Positions 24,571 to 33,592 of a DNA stretch of 64,000 nt are shown one piece after another. Source of the stretch: an uncultured Roseovarius sp. (GTDB lineage Bacteria; Pseudomonadota; Alphaproteobacteria; Rhodobacterales; Rhodobacteraceae); assembly GCA_947499555.1 (NCBI GenBank), contig CANMOU010000002.1, positions 868,029 through 932,028 on the forward strand. The letters are read 5' to 3'. Under the pieces are notes generated by a model. That model searched no databases. It was not told the origin of the DNA and was given only the letters and a program-made list of their open reading frames with translations. The position numbers and the translations under genes were made by a program. Numbering within the stretch: the first letter of the stretch is position 1; every line of letters starts with the position of its first letter.

Positions 24571-25445
24571 TTGTGATGCTCCCCGTCGATGGCGTTGTAA
24601 AGCCACAGAAGGGCTGATTGCGCGCTTTCGGCGGTGCGATGCAGGCCATATTGCCATCCGGTGGCGATACAGAGTGCCTGCAGCTCATCTTTGCGAGCGG
24701 CCAGCCGGGCCAGATACCGGTCGCGCAATTCAGAGGCCTTCAAGGTCTCATGTGCCAGACTGCCGCCGACACTTTCAAAGATAGTGCGCCCGCGATAGGG
24801 AAAACTTTCCTCGGCCGGGTCCAGAATCTGGTAAAGTACGCCGCGAACACCGCGATCTGCCGCGCTCGTCAACGCGTCCTTGACCGGGCCGATTTCACCA
24901 AGAAAATCGGAGAGAAACACTCCTCTGCCATGAGACAGCATGCCTGTGGTCTCTGGCGCGCCGTAGTCCGCTTCGTCATCATGCAAAAGCGCCAGGGAGA
25001 TACGTTCGACCTGAGCCTCACCTCGCCGTGGCAAAAGGTTTGCGCCCGACAAACCGACCCGCTCTCCGCCGCGATTGAGCAAGATGGCCATGGCCAGCGC
25101 CAAAAGACGGGCGCGGTCGGACTTTTCGGGCAATGCGTTATCGGATGAAAATCGCATGGATGCCGCGCCATCGACCCACAGCGTCACGCTTTGGGCAATC
25201 TGCCATTCGCGCTGGCGCAGGAATTGGCCGTCGGACTTTGCCGAGCGCCGCCAGTCGATATGACGCAGCTCGTCTCCGGCCTGAACGGGGCGGTATTGCC
25301 AGAAATCATCGCCCATCCCGGACCGCCTGCGCCCATGTTCGCCCAGCAGCACCGTGCCAGCCAGATGTTCAGCGCGCGCCAACAGCGCGGGAAATCTGGC
25401 GGCTTCGGCCTCGGCCTTGGCGCGGAGAGGGGCGATTGGGCTCAC
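24567..25445 (-). CDS. DUF58 domain protein
   Basis: A 292-residue soluble protein with the DUF58 signature: GEHGRRRSGMGDDFWQYRPVQAGDELRHIDWRRSAK at residues about 35-70, followed by a vWA-like segment (VTLWVDGAASMRF, about 86-98). The MIDAS serines are partly replaced (DGAAS). It overlaps moxR by four bases at its start and the DUF4159 gene by four bases at its end. In MoxR operons DUF58 proteins are partners or substrates of the ATPase; the molecular role is unknown. Confidence 0.87.
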   Translation of the reverse strand: MSPIAPLRAKAEAEAARFPALLARAEHLAGTVLLGEHGRRRSGMGDDFWQYRPVQAGDELRHIDWRRSAKSDGQFLRQREWQIAQSVTLWVDGAASMRFSSDNALPEKSDRARLLALAMAILLNRGGERVGLSGANLLPRRGEAQVERISLALLHDDEADYGAPETTGMLSHGRGVFLSDFLGEIGPVKDALTSAADRGVRGVLYQILDPAEESFPYRGRTIFESVGGSLAHETLKASELRDRYLARLAARKDELQALCIATGWQYGLHRTAESAQSALLWLYNAIDGEHHK

Positions 25446-26449
25446 GCAGCGGCCTCGGACCGGGTGAAGGAGGCGACTGTTTCCGTGATAAGCGTGTTGA
25501 GTTTCTCGCCCCGCGCCCGCGCGGCAAAGTTGAGTGCCATGCGGTGCGTCAACACCGGTTGCGACATCGCCGTGACGTCGTCGATATCAGGCGCCAAACG
25601 GCCATGGAGCATGGCACGCGCACGCACGGTCAGCATCATGGCTTGTGCCGCGCGGGGACCTGGACCCCATGCGACGGTCTCGCGCACCTTTTCGGACGCT
25701 GTCGGATCTTCGGGACGGAAGGCCCGGACAAGATCAATAATCTGGTTCATGACCGCCTCTCCCACCGGCATGCGGCGCAGCAGATTTTGCGCGTCAATCA
25801 ACTCTTCAGGTGTGAAGACCTGATGCGACTCGTCCTCGGAGACGCCTGTCGTCGCAAGAATGATGTCCCGCTCGGTGTCGCGATCGGGATAGGGCACGTC
25901 GATCTGCACCAGGAAACGGTCAAGCTGAGCTTCTGGCAGCGGATAGGTGCCTTCCTGCTCAATCGGGTTCTGTGTCGCCAGAACATGGAAGGGCGGGGAG
26001 AGAAGGCGATCCTCTCCTGCGACGGAGACTTTACGCTCTTGCATCGCTTGCAGCAGGGCGGACTGGGTCCGGGGGCTGGCGCGGTTGATCTCATCCGCCA
26101 TCAGAAGCTGGCAAAAGATCGGGCCGGTGATGAACTTGAACGCGCGGGTTCCGTCAGCACCGGTCTCAAGCACCTCCGAGCCAAGAATATCGGCGGGCAT
26201 CAGGTCGGGGGTAAACTGTATCCGGTTGGAATTCAGGCCCATGACCGTGCTGAGGGTCTCGACAAGCCGGGTTTTTCCGAGCCCCGGCAGGCCGACCAAA
26301 AGCCCATGGCCGCCGCAAAGCAAGGCAGAAAGCGCCAGGTCAACGACCTGTTCCTGACCGATGAACCGCCGTGTGATCGATGCCCGCGCCTGCGCCAGCT
26401 TTTCTTCCAGCGCCTCGATCCCTTTGAGCAGATCGGTGTCTTCGGTCAT
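25442..26449 (-). CDS. MoxR-family AAA ATPase
   Basis: A 335-residue AAA+ ATPase. Walker A is GLPGLGKT at residues 53-60, Walker B is LLMADEINRASPRTQSALL (about 119-137), and sensor-1/MoxR features follow (VLATQNPIEQEGTYPLPEAQLDRF). It is the first gene of the operon; MoxR ATPases act as chaperone-like remodelers for metal insertion or complex assembly together with vWA-domain proteins, which fits the three downstream genes. It diverges from the DUF1285 gene across about 60 bp. Confidence 0.92.
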   Translation of the reverse strand: MTEDTDLLKGIEALEEKLAQARASITRRFIGQEQVVDLALSALLCGGHGLLVGLPGLGKTRLVETLSTVMGLNSNRIQFTPDLMPADILGSEVLETGADGTRAFKFITGPIFCQLLMADEINRASPRTQSALLQAMQERKVSVAGEDRLLSPPFHVLATQNPIEQEGTYPLPEAQLDRFLVQIDVPYPDRDTERDIILATTGVSEDESHQVFTPEELIDAQNLLRRMPVGEAVMNQIIDLVRAFRPEDPTASEKVRETVAWGPGPRAAQAMMLTVRARAMLHGRLAPDIDDVTAMSQPVLTHRMALNFAARARGEKLNTLITETVASFTRSEAAA

Positions 26450-26507
26450 GGAAAGTCTCCGTTTGGGTCTATATCTGTTTGGTTAGAATGTATCGTTTGT
26501 GTTCGAA

Positions 26508-27101
26508 ATGGCAAAAGCTATGAGCAAAGAATCCATCACGACACCGTCAGCAGAGCGTTTGGCCGAGGCTGCGCGCAAAGAGATGTCGAACGGATTGCCA
26601 CCTGTGCACCTTTGGGATCCTCCGTTTTGCGGGGATCTGGACATGCGGATTGCCCGAGATGGAACATGGTATTACCTCGGCTCGCCAATCACACGCCCAG
26701 CGCTTGTTCGCTTGTTTTCCACGATATTACGGCGCGAAGATGGCAAGTATTTCCTTGTCACACCCGTCGAAAAGGTCGGGATTACTGTCGACGATGCGCC
26801 GTTTGTGGCGGTTGATTTCGACGCTGCAGGACAAGGTGACAGCCAGATCCTGGTGTTCGAGACAAATGTCGGTGACAAGGTTCTCGCCAGCCTGGACGCG
26901 CCGCTGCGGGTTGAGATTGATGCAAAAACCGGCGAACCCGCGCCTTATGTGGTCGTTCGATCAGATCTTGAGGCGCTGATTGATCGGAAATCATTCTATC
27001 GGTTGATTGATATTGCCACCCACCACAACGGCAATTTCGGAATTTGGTCGGACGGCACTTTCTTTCCGATCGTGCCTTCCGAAGATGCTCTGAATGCGTG
27101 A
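26508..27101 (+). CDS. DUF1285 domain protein
   Basis: A 197-residue soluble protein with DUF1285-family blocks: PPVHLWDPPFCGDLDMRIARDGTWYYLGSPI near residues 30-60, LVRLFSTILRREDGKYFLVTPVEK (about 65-90) and SDLEALIDRKSFYRLIDIA near 150-170, ending in a FGIWSDGTFFPI block. The start could be ATG 26508 or ATG 26520; neither has a clear ribosome site. Structures of family members are known but no function is established. It is divergent from moxR. Confidence 0.75.
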   Translation: MAKAMSKESITTPSAERLAEAARKEMSNGLPPVHLWDPPFCGDLDMRIARDGTWYYLGSPITRPALVRLFSTILRREDGKYFLVTPVEKVGITVDDAPFVAVDFDAAGQGDSQILVFETNVGDKVLASLDAPLRVEIDAKTGEPAPYVVVRSDLEALIDRKSFYRLIDIATHHNGNFGIWSDGTFFPIVPSEDALNA

Positions 27102-27252
27102 TGCACGCGCAATCCGGACTGTTGCGCATCGTTTTCGCCCAGAAGTAAGCCGTTGATTCCTAAAGCTGCCTTCGAAAAATATGAAGGTAAAACAAAAAAT
27201 CCCACCACAATCAGGCGGGGCGGGCATCGTTCAAAGCAGAGGCTGAAAAATT

Positions 27253-27299
27253 TTCGGGACGAGAGCGTATGGCGAAACCGCCATATCTCCCGTCCCGAA
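27253..27299 (-). terminator. Strong intrinsic terminator of the small lipoprotein gene
   Basis: A long hairpin of about 21 bp with one mismatch and a short loop (outer arms TTCGGGACG and CGTCCCGAA, inner arms ATGGCG and CGCCAT), followed on the minus strand by AAAATTTTTC. It lies 24 bases downstream of the stop of the 40-residue lipoprotein gene. Confidence 0.75.
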
Positions 27300-27322
27300 G
27301 AATTCTGAAACGCGTGAGCGTT

Positions 27323-27445
27323 TTAGAGTTTTGTCGAAACCGGCTCAGGCTCGATCGGCACGGGCGCGGGTTCTTCTTGTTGTGCACAGGCTGCTACGCC
27401 AACGGTTGCAACGAGTGCTGCAATGATTGCGAGTTTATTTGTCAT
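27323..27445 (-). CDS. Small lipoprotein, 40 residues
   Basis: ATG 27445 to TAA 27323-27325 encodes a 40-residue protein. A lysine-containing N-terminus (MTNKL), a hydrophobic core (AIIAALVATVGVAA) and a lipobox with Cys20 (V-A-A-C) make a type-II signal; the mature peptide would be only 21 residues, starting CAQQEEPAP and rich in Pro and Glu. GGAGGG lies 11 bases before the ATG. A TTGACA-containing promoter region and a strong terminator flank it, so it is a free-standing transcription unit. It resembles entericidin-like or other tiny envelope lipoproteins in plan, not in sequence. Function is unknown. Confidence 0.7.
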   Translation of the reverse strand: MTNKLAIIAALVATVGVAACAQQEEPAPVPIEPEPVSTKL

Positions 27446-27471
27446 GTGAATAGTTTCCCTCCAAGTGACAT

Positions 27472-27504
27472 CTTATACATTTCGATAAAGGGAATCGTTG
27501 TCAA
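27472..27504 (-). promoter_or_regulatory. Possible promoter of the small lipoprotein gene
   Basis: Minus strand TTGACA (27499-27504) is a perfect -35 hexamer; TATAAG (27472-27477) follows after 21 bases, longer than the usual 16-18. The 177-bp gap to polA is AT-rich and holds no other gene. Confidence 0.4.
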
Positions 27505-27622
27505 CACTAACGCTTTGCGATTAGGCGGATTCCCGGCTATGCGCGGCATTTTTGACAACGTTTCGGGTAAAAGTCACTACATTGTTTCACAAAAGATAAC
27601 AACCTGTTGCAAATAAACGATT

Positions 27623-30427
27623 TCAGTGCGCTTCTGCCCAATTTGCACCCTGACCGGCATCGACAACAAGCGGCACATCGATCTTTAGAGCGGGCTGTGC
27701 GGCGTCTTGCATGACATCTCTGGCCACCTCGATGACGCGCTCTTCAGCACCTTCTTGCACCTCAAATAGAAGTTCATCGTGCACTTGCAGCAACATCTTG
27801 CAGGGAAGGTCAGATATAGCGTCCGGCATTCGAATCATCGCTCTGCGAATGATATCGGCGGCGGTGCCTTGAATCGGGGCGTTGATGGCGGCGCGGCGTG
27901 CAAAACCGGCCCGTGGTCCTTTCGCGGCAATCTCGGGCGTATGGATCTTGCGGCCAAAGAGGGTTTGCACGAAACCCTGTTCTTTGGCGAACGCGATGGT
28001 GTTGTCCATATAGGTGCGAATGCCGGGAAAACGCTCGAAATACCGGTCGATGAAGGCCTGAGCCTCGGCGCGTGGGATGCGCAGGTTTCGGGCCAGACCA
28101 AAGCCGGAAATGCCGTAGATGACGCCAAAATTGATGGCCTTGGCGCGGCGGCGCACGTCGGGTGTCATTTCGTCAAGCGGAACGTCAAACATTTCCGATG
28201 CGGTCATCGCGTGAATGTCGAGCCCATCGGAGAAGGCCGTTTTGAGCGCCTCAATATCGGCCATATGGGCCAGAATGCGCAGCTCGATCTGGCTGTAGTC
28301 GAGAGACACCAGAGTATTGCCCGGCTCGGCGACGAAAGCTTCGCGAATGCGGCGGCCTTCTTCGGTCCGGATTGGAATGTTCTGCAAGTTCGGATCGGTC
28401 GATGCCAGACGCCCCGTAGATGCGCCTGTCTGAACGTAGGACGTATGCACGCGACCCGTGTCCGGGTCGATATGATCCTGAAGCGCGTCTGTATAGGTTG
28501 ATTTAAGTTTACTGAGCTGCCGCCAGTCCAGAACGCGCGCGGGAAGCTGATGTTCTGTGGCAAGGTCCTCCAGCACATCGGCGCCGGTGGCGTAGGCCCC
28601 GGTCTTGCCCTTCTTGCCGCCCTCAAGTCCCATCTTGTCGAACAGTATTTCACCAAGCTGTTTGGGTGAGCCCACGTTGAAGCTTTGGCCCGCCAGTTCA
28701 TGTATTTCGGCTTCGAGCCCTGCCATTTTCTGGGCAAAAGCGTTGGACATCCGGCTGAGTGTTTCGCGGTCAACCTTGATGCCATGCCGTTCCATCTGGG
28801 CCAGAACGGGGACCAGCGGACGTTCGAGGGTTTCGTAGACCGTGGTCACATGCGCGCGGTGCAGCTGCGGTTTGAACGTGTGCCACAGGCGCAAGGTGAT
28901 ATCGGCGTCTTCGGCGGCATATTTGACAGCGTCGTCAATCGGCACACGATCAAACGTGATGGCGGATTTGCCGCCGCCCAGAAGATCCTTGATCGGGATT
29001 GGCGAGTGCGCGAGATACCGTTCGCTCAGCGTGTCCATCCCGTGATTATGGACACCCGAATTGAGGGCGTAGGACATGAGCATCGTGTCGTCGATCGGCG
29101 CGATTGTGATCTCGTAACGCGCCAGCACCTTGGCGTCATATTTCATGTTTTGCCCGATTTTGAGGATTGCGGGGTCCTCAAGGACGGGTTTGAGCGCTGC
29201 AAGCGTTTCTTCGAGCGGAAGTTGTCCGTCCAGGATGGCATCGGAGCCGAAGAGATCATCGGCGTTGCCGTCTTTGTGCTGCAGCGGAATGTAGCAGGCT
29301 TCCCCGGGATCCACGGACAGGCAGATACCGACCAGATCGGCCTGCATCTCGTTAAGCGAGGTGGTTTCGGTGTCGAAGGCCACATAGCCGCGCGCGATTA
29401 CGCGATCAATCCAGCGCTGCAGGGCATCATTGTCTGAGACACGCTCGTATTTTGCGGGGTCGACTGGCGGCCATTCCGGTGCGCTTTGGTTTGCGTTATC
29501 CGCTGCGGGCGCGTCCGGTATGACCGGAGGTTCGACGCCAAGGGCATCGGAAATGCGCTTGGTCAGAGTGCGGAATTCCATTTCGGCCAGGAAGGCCATT
29601 AGCGTGTCGGGGTCAGGGTCGTGGACCTCGAGATCGTCGAGCGTAAAATCCAGCGGCGTCGCACAATCGAGTTGCACGAGCCGTTTGGAAAGCTCGATCT
29701 GCTCGCGTTTCTCGATAAGGGTTTCGCGGCGCTTGGGCTGCTTAATCTCTTCGGCACGATCAAGCAGGTCTTCGAGCGTGCCAAATTCATTGATGAGAAG
29801 TGCCGCTGTCTTGACGCCAATGCCCGGCGCGCCGGGCACGTTGTCCACACTGTCACCGGCCAGGGCCTGAACGTCGACAACGCGATCCGGACCGACGCCG
29901 AATTTTTCCATGACGCCGTCGCGGTCAATGCGCCGGTTTTTCATAGCGTCAAACATCTCGACCCCGTCACCGACAAGCTGCATGAGGTCCTTGTCCGAGC
30001 TGATGATCGTGACACGCCCGCCGGCGTCTCGGGCTTGAACCGAAAGCGTGGCGATAATGTCGTCGGCCTCGTACCCTTCGAGCTCTTTGCAGGCAATGTT
30101 GAAGGCTTCTGTCGCCTGCCGGGTCAGGGGAATTTGCGGGCGCAGATCCTCTGGCATAGCCTCGCGGTTGGCCTTGTATTCTGAATACATGTCGTTGCGA
30201 AACGTGTGGCTGCCCTTGTCAAAAATCACCGCGACATGGGTCGGTGCATCAGGGCCCGTGTTGTCAGAGATGTAGCGCTGCAACATGTTGCAAAAGCCCG
30301 AGACGGCGCCAATCGGCAAGCCATCGGATTTGCGGGTGAGCGGCGGCAAAGCATGGTAGGCGCGAAAGATAAAGGCCGAGCCGTCAATCAGATGCAGATG
30401 ATGGCCTTTGCCGAAATGCGTGCTCAT
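27623..30427 (-). CDS. polA: DNA polymerase I
   Basis: A complete 934-residue PolA with three domains. The 5' nuclease (residues 1 to about 290) has YEADDIIATL, SSDKDLMQL and GDSVDNVPG plus a helix-hairpin-helix. The 3'-5' exonuclease (about 325-520) keeps its metal ligands: FDTETTSL at 351-358 and YAAEDADIT near 503-511, so proofreading should be active. The polymerase domain has motif A (SLDYSQIELRILAHM), motif B (RRAKAINFGVIYGISGFGL) and motif C (LQVHDELLFEV). It fills gaps in repair and removes Okazaki primers. It is transcribed alone. Confidence 0.97.
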   Translation of the reverse strand: MSTHFGKGHHLHLIDGSAFIFRAYHALPPLTRKSDGLPIGAVSGFCNMLQRYISDNTGPDAPTHVAVIFDKGSHTFRNDMYSEYKANREAMPEDLRPQIPLTRQATEAFNIACKELEGYEADDIIATLSVQARDAGGRVTIISSDKDLMQLVGDGVEMFDAMKNRRIDRDGVMEKFGVGPDRVVDVQALAGDSVDNVPGAPGIGVKTAALLINEFGTLEDLLDRAEEIKQPKRRETLIEKREQIELSKRLVQLDCATPLDFTLDDLEVHDPDPDTLMAFLAEMEFRTLTKRISDALGVEPPVIPDAPAADNANQSAPEWPPVDPAKYERVSDNDALQRWIDRVIARGYVAFDTETTSLNEMQADLVGICLSVDPGEACYIPLQHKDGNADDLFGSDAILDGQLPLEETLAALKPVLEDPAILKIGQNMKYDAKVLARYEITIAPIDDTMLMSYALNSGVHNHGMDTLSERYLAHSPIPIKDLLGGGKSAITFDRVPIDDAVKYAAEDADITLRLWHTFKPQLHRAHVTTVYETLERPLVPVLAQMERHGIKVDRETLSRMSNAFAQKMAGLEAEIHELAGQSFNVGSPKQLGEILFDKMGLEGGKKGKTGAYATGADVLEDLATEHQLPARVLDWRQLSKLKSTYTDALQDHIDPDTGRVHTSYVQTGASTGRLASTDPNLQNIPIRTEEGRRIREAFVAEPGNTLVSLDYSQIELRILAHMADIEALKTAFSDGLDIHAMTASEMFDVPLDEMTPDVRRRAKAINFGVIYGISGFGLARNLRIPRAEAQAFIDRYFERFPGIRTYMDNTIAFAKEQGFVQTLFGRKIHTPEIAAKGPRAGFARRAAINAPIQGTAADIIRRAMIRMPDAISDLPCKMLLQVHDELLFEVQEGAEERVIEVARDVMQDAAQPALKIDVPLVVDAGQGANWAEAH

Positions 30428-30515
30428 CCTGGCCCCCGCCGGTTGCGAAATGTCGTGCCAAACCTATTGCCACGAAGTGGCGGCGGCTTCCAGCGAGATC
30501 GCGCGGCTATTGCTG

Positions 30516-31394
30516 TCAGGCCATTTCAGCTTGCTGGTCAAAGAACGAGGTGGAGGTTGGCTTTTCAGGGATTTCCATCTCGTAAGATGAACAGCGCACG
30601 CGCCCTGTTTCGACACCACACACAAGTTCATGCGTGTGGCGGCTGGGCAGGTGATTGGGGCTGAGTTCAATTGCGTCTTCGGCATAGTATGTTGCGATAT
30701 AGAGCGTGCGAGGCTGATCCGACAGGTTGGGCGCAGAGCCGTGCAGCAGGCTTGAGTGCATCAGGCACACAGAGCCGGCCGTGCCGGTGCAATGCACGAT
30801 CCGGTCTTTGTGTTCGTTCAGAACATCATCGGAAACCGCGCCTGTGAACCGGCCGTCATGCCAATGCGAGTAGAGCGGGCCTTTGTGCGTGCCGGGGACA
30901 ACTTCGAGCGGGCCATTCTCAAGAGTCACATTGTCAACAAAAAGCAGCGCCGTGATCAGGTCATCATTGGTCATCGGTTGAAACGAGAAGTCCTGATGAA
31001 ATTTGACCTTGGTTGCGGCGCCGGGTTGCTTGGAGTTCACCTTGCCGTGGTGAAAGCGCAAATTGGGGCCAAGAAGATCGGCGATCATATCGACCGTTCG
31101 GGCCTTGCGCATTGTGGTCAGAAAAACCTCTGACACTTCTTCGGGCGACTGGACGCGGCGTAGGGCAGGTTTGTCTGCACTGTGGCCGGGCTCGACCGAG
31201 AACCTTGGTCTGCCATCCATCGTTTCCCCGTAGTCTTCGAGGTGGTCGCGGCTTTCCTTGACCCAGTTGTCAAACTCACCTCGAAGGGCTGCAAGTTGCT
31301 CGGGGGTGACGGCATTTTCGATGGTGATAACGCCGTCGCGCCAGAAGGCGTCGATCTGATCCTGAGAAAGTGCGGGCCGAGAAAGTGCGGGCAT
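30516..31394 (-). CDS. Phytanoyl-CoA dioxygenase (PhyH) family protein
   Basis: A 292-residue Fe(II)/2-oxoglutarate-dependent oxygenase. The metal ligands are the H-x-D of VKFHQDFSF (about residues 131-139) and the distal His in SSLLHGSAPN (about 217-226), followed by the 2-oxoglutarate-binding Arg in DQPRTLYIATY. ENGPLEVVPGTHKGPLY is the typical PhyH substrate-lid region. PhyH proteins hydroxylate a wide range of small molecules, so the substrate cannot be predicted. A second PhyH gene lies at 44.8 kb but is only distantly similar. The zinc-finger gene lies 98 bp upstream on the same strand. Confidence 0.85.
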   Translation of the reverse strand: MPALSRPALSQDQIDAFWRDGVITIENAVTPEQLAALRGEFDNWVKESRDHLEDYGETMDGRPRFSVEPGHSADKPALRRVQSPEEVSEVFLTTMRKARTVDMIADLLGPNLRFHHGKVNSKQPGAATKVKFHQDFSFQPMTNDDLITALLFVDNVTLENGPLEVVPGTHKGPLYSHWHDGRFTGAVSDDVLNEHKDRIVHCTGTAGSVCLMHSSLLHGSAPNLSDQPRTLYIATYYAEDAIELSPNHLPSRHTHELVCGVETGRVRCSSYEMEIPEKPTSTSFFDQQAEMA

Positions 31395-31492
31395 AACATA
31401 GCGTCCATTCTATTTCCTGGCGAAATGGAACAGGCTTGGGCGGATCGGTGTCAATGCTGTTTGCGCAACGCGCAGCGGGAAATCTGTCGGTT

Positions 31493-31672
31493 TCAGACTT
31501 TGCCTTCAAAGTCTTTGTGAACGAGCTTGGCGTCACAATAGGGGCATTCAACAAAACCGGTGTCGCGCGGGATGGAGAGCCAGACCCGGGGATGGCCCAA
31601 TGCGCCTTCGCCGCCGTCACAGGCAACGCGGTAGCTGTCGACAATGCGTGTTTCTGGGGCTTCGGTCACCAT
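31493..31672 (-). CDS. Small CHCC zinc-finger protein (NDUFS6-like domain)
   Basis: A 59-residue protein, ATG 31672 to TGA 31493-31495. Cys18 (VACDGG), His27 (ALGHPRVW), Cys43 and Cys46 ([10 protein letters not shown]) form the C-x8-H-x15-C-x2-C pattern of the zf-CHCC family (PF10276), the bacterial relatives of the mitochondrial complex I subunit NDUFS6. The spacing and the residues around each ligand match the family well. Alphaproteobacterial members are accessory to complex I. It diverges from the ABC ATPase gene over about 75 bp. Confidence 0.85.
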   Translation of the reverse strand: MVTEAPETRIVDSYRVACDGGEGALGHPRVWLSIPRDTGFVECPYCDAKLVHKDFEGKV

Positions 31673-31747
31673 TGACGCATTTCCTTTTGGCTGCAGTTTC
31701 CCTAAAGCGCGACTATATCCATGCGCGCACCGGGGACAAGACCAGCA

Positions 31748-32677
31748 ATGCCATCAAACGCCATTGAAATTCGTGGATTGCAAAAAACCTATCCTGGCGG
31801 GCGGTCGGGCCCTGCCAAAGATGCCCTTAAGGGCGTGGATCTTGATATACCTGCTGGCTCTATCTTTGGATTGCTTGGTCCGAACGGCGCGGGCAAGTCG
31901 ACGATGATCAATATTCTGGCCGGTCTTGTGATTAAATCGGCCGGATCGGTTCGGATTTGGGGCTTTGATCAGGATGTAAACCCGCGTCAGAGCCGGGCGG
32001 CGATCGGGGTTATGCCGCAGGAGCTGAACCTTGATCCCTTTTTTACGCCGCGCGCCGCCCTGGAGGTGCAGGCCGGCCTTTATGGTGTGCCCAAGTCGCG
32101 TCGGCGTAGCGACGAGATACTCGAGATGGTAGGGTTGACGGACAAAGCCGAAGCCTATGCAAGAACATTGTCGGGCGGCATGCGGCGGCGGCTTTTGCTG
32201 GCCAAGGCTCTTGTGCATCAGCCCAACGTTCTTGTGCTTGATGAGCCGACGGCGGGCGTTGATATCGAACTGCGCCAAATGCTCTGGGAGAATATCCGCA
32301 GGCTCAACCAAAAGGGGATGACGATTATCCTGACGACACATTACCTCGAAGAGGCCGAGGAAATGTGTGACGAAATCGCGATCATCAACCAAGGGTCGCT
32401 GGTCGCGCGCGACAGCACGGTCAACCTGTTGCGGCAACTGGACGCACGGTGCCTTCTGGTTGTGCCAGAAACGGCACCTGAGACCTTGCCAGATTTGGGC
32501 GGTCTTGAAGTCACGCGCCGCGACAACGGCGAACTTGCCTTTTCCTACCGAGGATCCGAGCTCACCGCGAATGCGGTTCTGGAAGCGGTGCGGCAAGCCG
32601 GTATCGTGATCAAAGATGTTCGCACCGAACAGGCCAACCTGGAAGATGTTTTTCTGGCGCTGACCCGGTCGCGCTAG
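31748..32677 (+). CDS. ABC transporter ATP-binding protein (drug/export type)
   Basis: A 309-residue ATPase from ATG 31748; an in-frame ATG at 31721 would add nine residues without family support. Walker A is [12 protein letters not shown] (residues about 43-54), the Q-loop is VMPQELNLD, the signature is LSGGMRRRL (about 141-149), Walker B is [12 protein letters not shown] (about 163-174), and the H-loop is [11 protein letters not shown]. The long C-terminal extension is typical of DrrA/CcmA-type exporters. No permease gene is adjacent: the next gene converges with a 4-nt overlap and the previous one diverges, so the ATPase is an orphan here. Confidence 0.88.
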   Translation: MPSNAIEIRGLQKTYPGGRSGPAKDALKGVDLDIPAGSIFGLLGPNGAGKSTMINILAGLVIKSAGSVRIWGFDQDVNPRQSRAAIGVMPQELNLDPFFTPRAALEVQAGLYGVPKSRRRSDEILEMVGLTDKAEAYARTLSGGMRRRLLLAKALVHQPNVLVLDEPTAGVDIELRQMLWENIRRLNQKGMTIILTTHYLEEAEEMCDEIAIINQGSLVARDSTVNLLRQLDARCLLVVPETAPETLPDLGGLEVTRRDNGELAFSYRGSELTANAVLEAVRQAGIVIKDVRTEQANLEDVFLALTRSR

Positions 32678-33513
32678 GTTTTACCACTGTCTTTCAGGCG
32701 CTCTTCGATGGCTTGCAGCCGGGTGAGGACTTCGTCGCGATACTCATCCGTTCGCTCCGCATCTTCGGCCCCATGCGCGTCTTGCATCGAGTTCACGATG
32801 AGACCCACAACAAGGTTCACCGTGGCAAAGGTCGTGACAAGGATGAAAGGCACGAAAAAAGCCCAAGCGTAGGGGTAGACCTGCATAATCGGACGCACAA
32901 TGCCCATGGACCAGCTCTCAAGCGTCATGATTTGAAACAGTGAATAGGCAGAGCTTCCGATGGTGCCAAACCAGTCCTGAAAGTTCGCCGCCTGTTCCGG
33001 TGTGCAGGGTGTGCAATCTCCGCCGAAAAGCTTCGTGGCCATGACCGAGCCGATATAGAAAATGATACCCATCAACAGAAAGACGGAGCCCATACCAGGC
33101 AGCGCGCTCATCAAACCCTCGACCACCCGCCTCAGTGAGGGCATGACCGAAACCACGCGCAGCAAGCGCAGTATGCGGAGCGCGCGCAGCACGCTTAGGC
33201 CTTGCGCCGACGGAACAAGCGAGATTGCGACGATGACAAAGTCGAAATTGTTCCATCCGTTACGGAAGAATGACCAACGGTAGACGAAAAGCTTCAGAAG
33301 AAGCTCCATCACGAAAATGCCAAGACAGACCGTATCGAGCGTCTCGATAAGCGGGCCCATCTTGCCCATCACGGTCTTTGAAGTCTCAAGTCCCAGGATA
33401 ACCGCATTGAACAGAATCACCCCCAGGATGAAGTTCGTGAAGGTCGCGGATTCGACCAGCCGTTTGATCCGGGACTGGCTGTCTGGGTCAGTGAAAGATG
33501 CAGGTTCGGTCAT
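32674..33513 (-). CDS. Voltage-gated sodium channel (NaChBac family)
   Basis: A 279-residue six-helix channel. S1-S3 lie at about residues 25-100. The S4 voltage sensor carries arginines every third residue (R110, R113, R116, R119). The pore has the filter TLESWSM at 197-203, the same as I recall for NavAb and NavMs, so Na+ selectivity is expected. S6 is at about 216-242 (FVPFILVTTFATVNLVVGLIV), followed by an acidic neck and a C-terminal coiled coil (about 255-275), which holds the tetramer together. Length is normal. In marine bacteria such channels are linked to motility, pH and salt response. The 3' end overlaps the ABC ATPase gene by four bases. Confidence 0.93.
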   Translation of the reverse strand: MTEPASFTDPDSQSRIKRLVESATFTNFILGVILFNAVILGLETSKTVMGKMGPLIETLDTVCLGIFVMELLLKLFVYRWSFFRNGWNNFDFVIVAISLVPSAQGLSVLRALRILRLLRVVSVMPSLRRVVEGLMSALPGMGSVFLLMGIIFYIGSVMATKLFGGDCTPCTPEQAANFQDWFGTIGSSAYSLFQIMTLESWSMGIVRPIMQVYPYAWAFFVPFILVTTFATVNLVVGLIVNSMQDAHGAEDAERTDEYRDEVLTRLQAIEERLKDSGKT

Positions 33514-33592
33514 GAAATGCGATATGTATCAAGGAAAAAATGCCAGCAAGATGGCGAAAGATAGACTTCAGGAATGGTGTGGCAAACCTTCC

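Noticed and set aside
25133-26815. A 560-codon open frame on the plus strand
   Set aside because: It runs antisense through moxR and DUF58, both certain genes, and its sequence is low-complexity and basic as expected from a GC-rich shadow.
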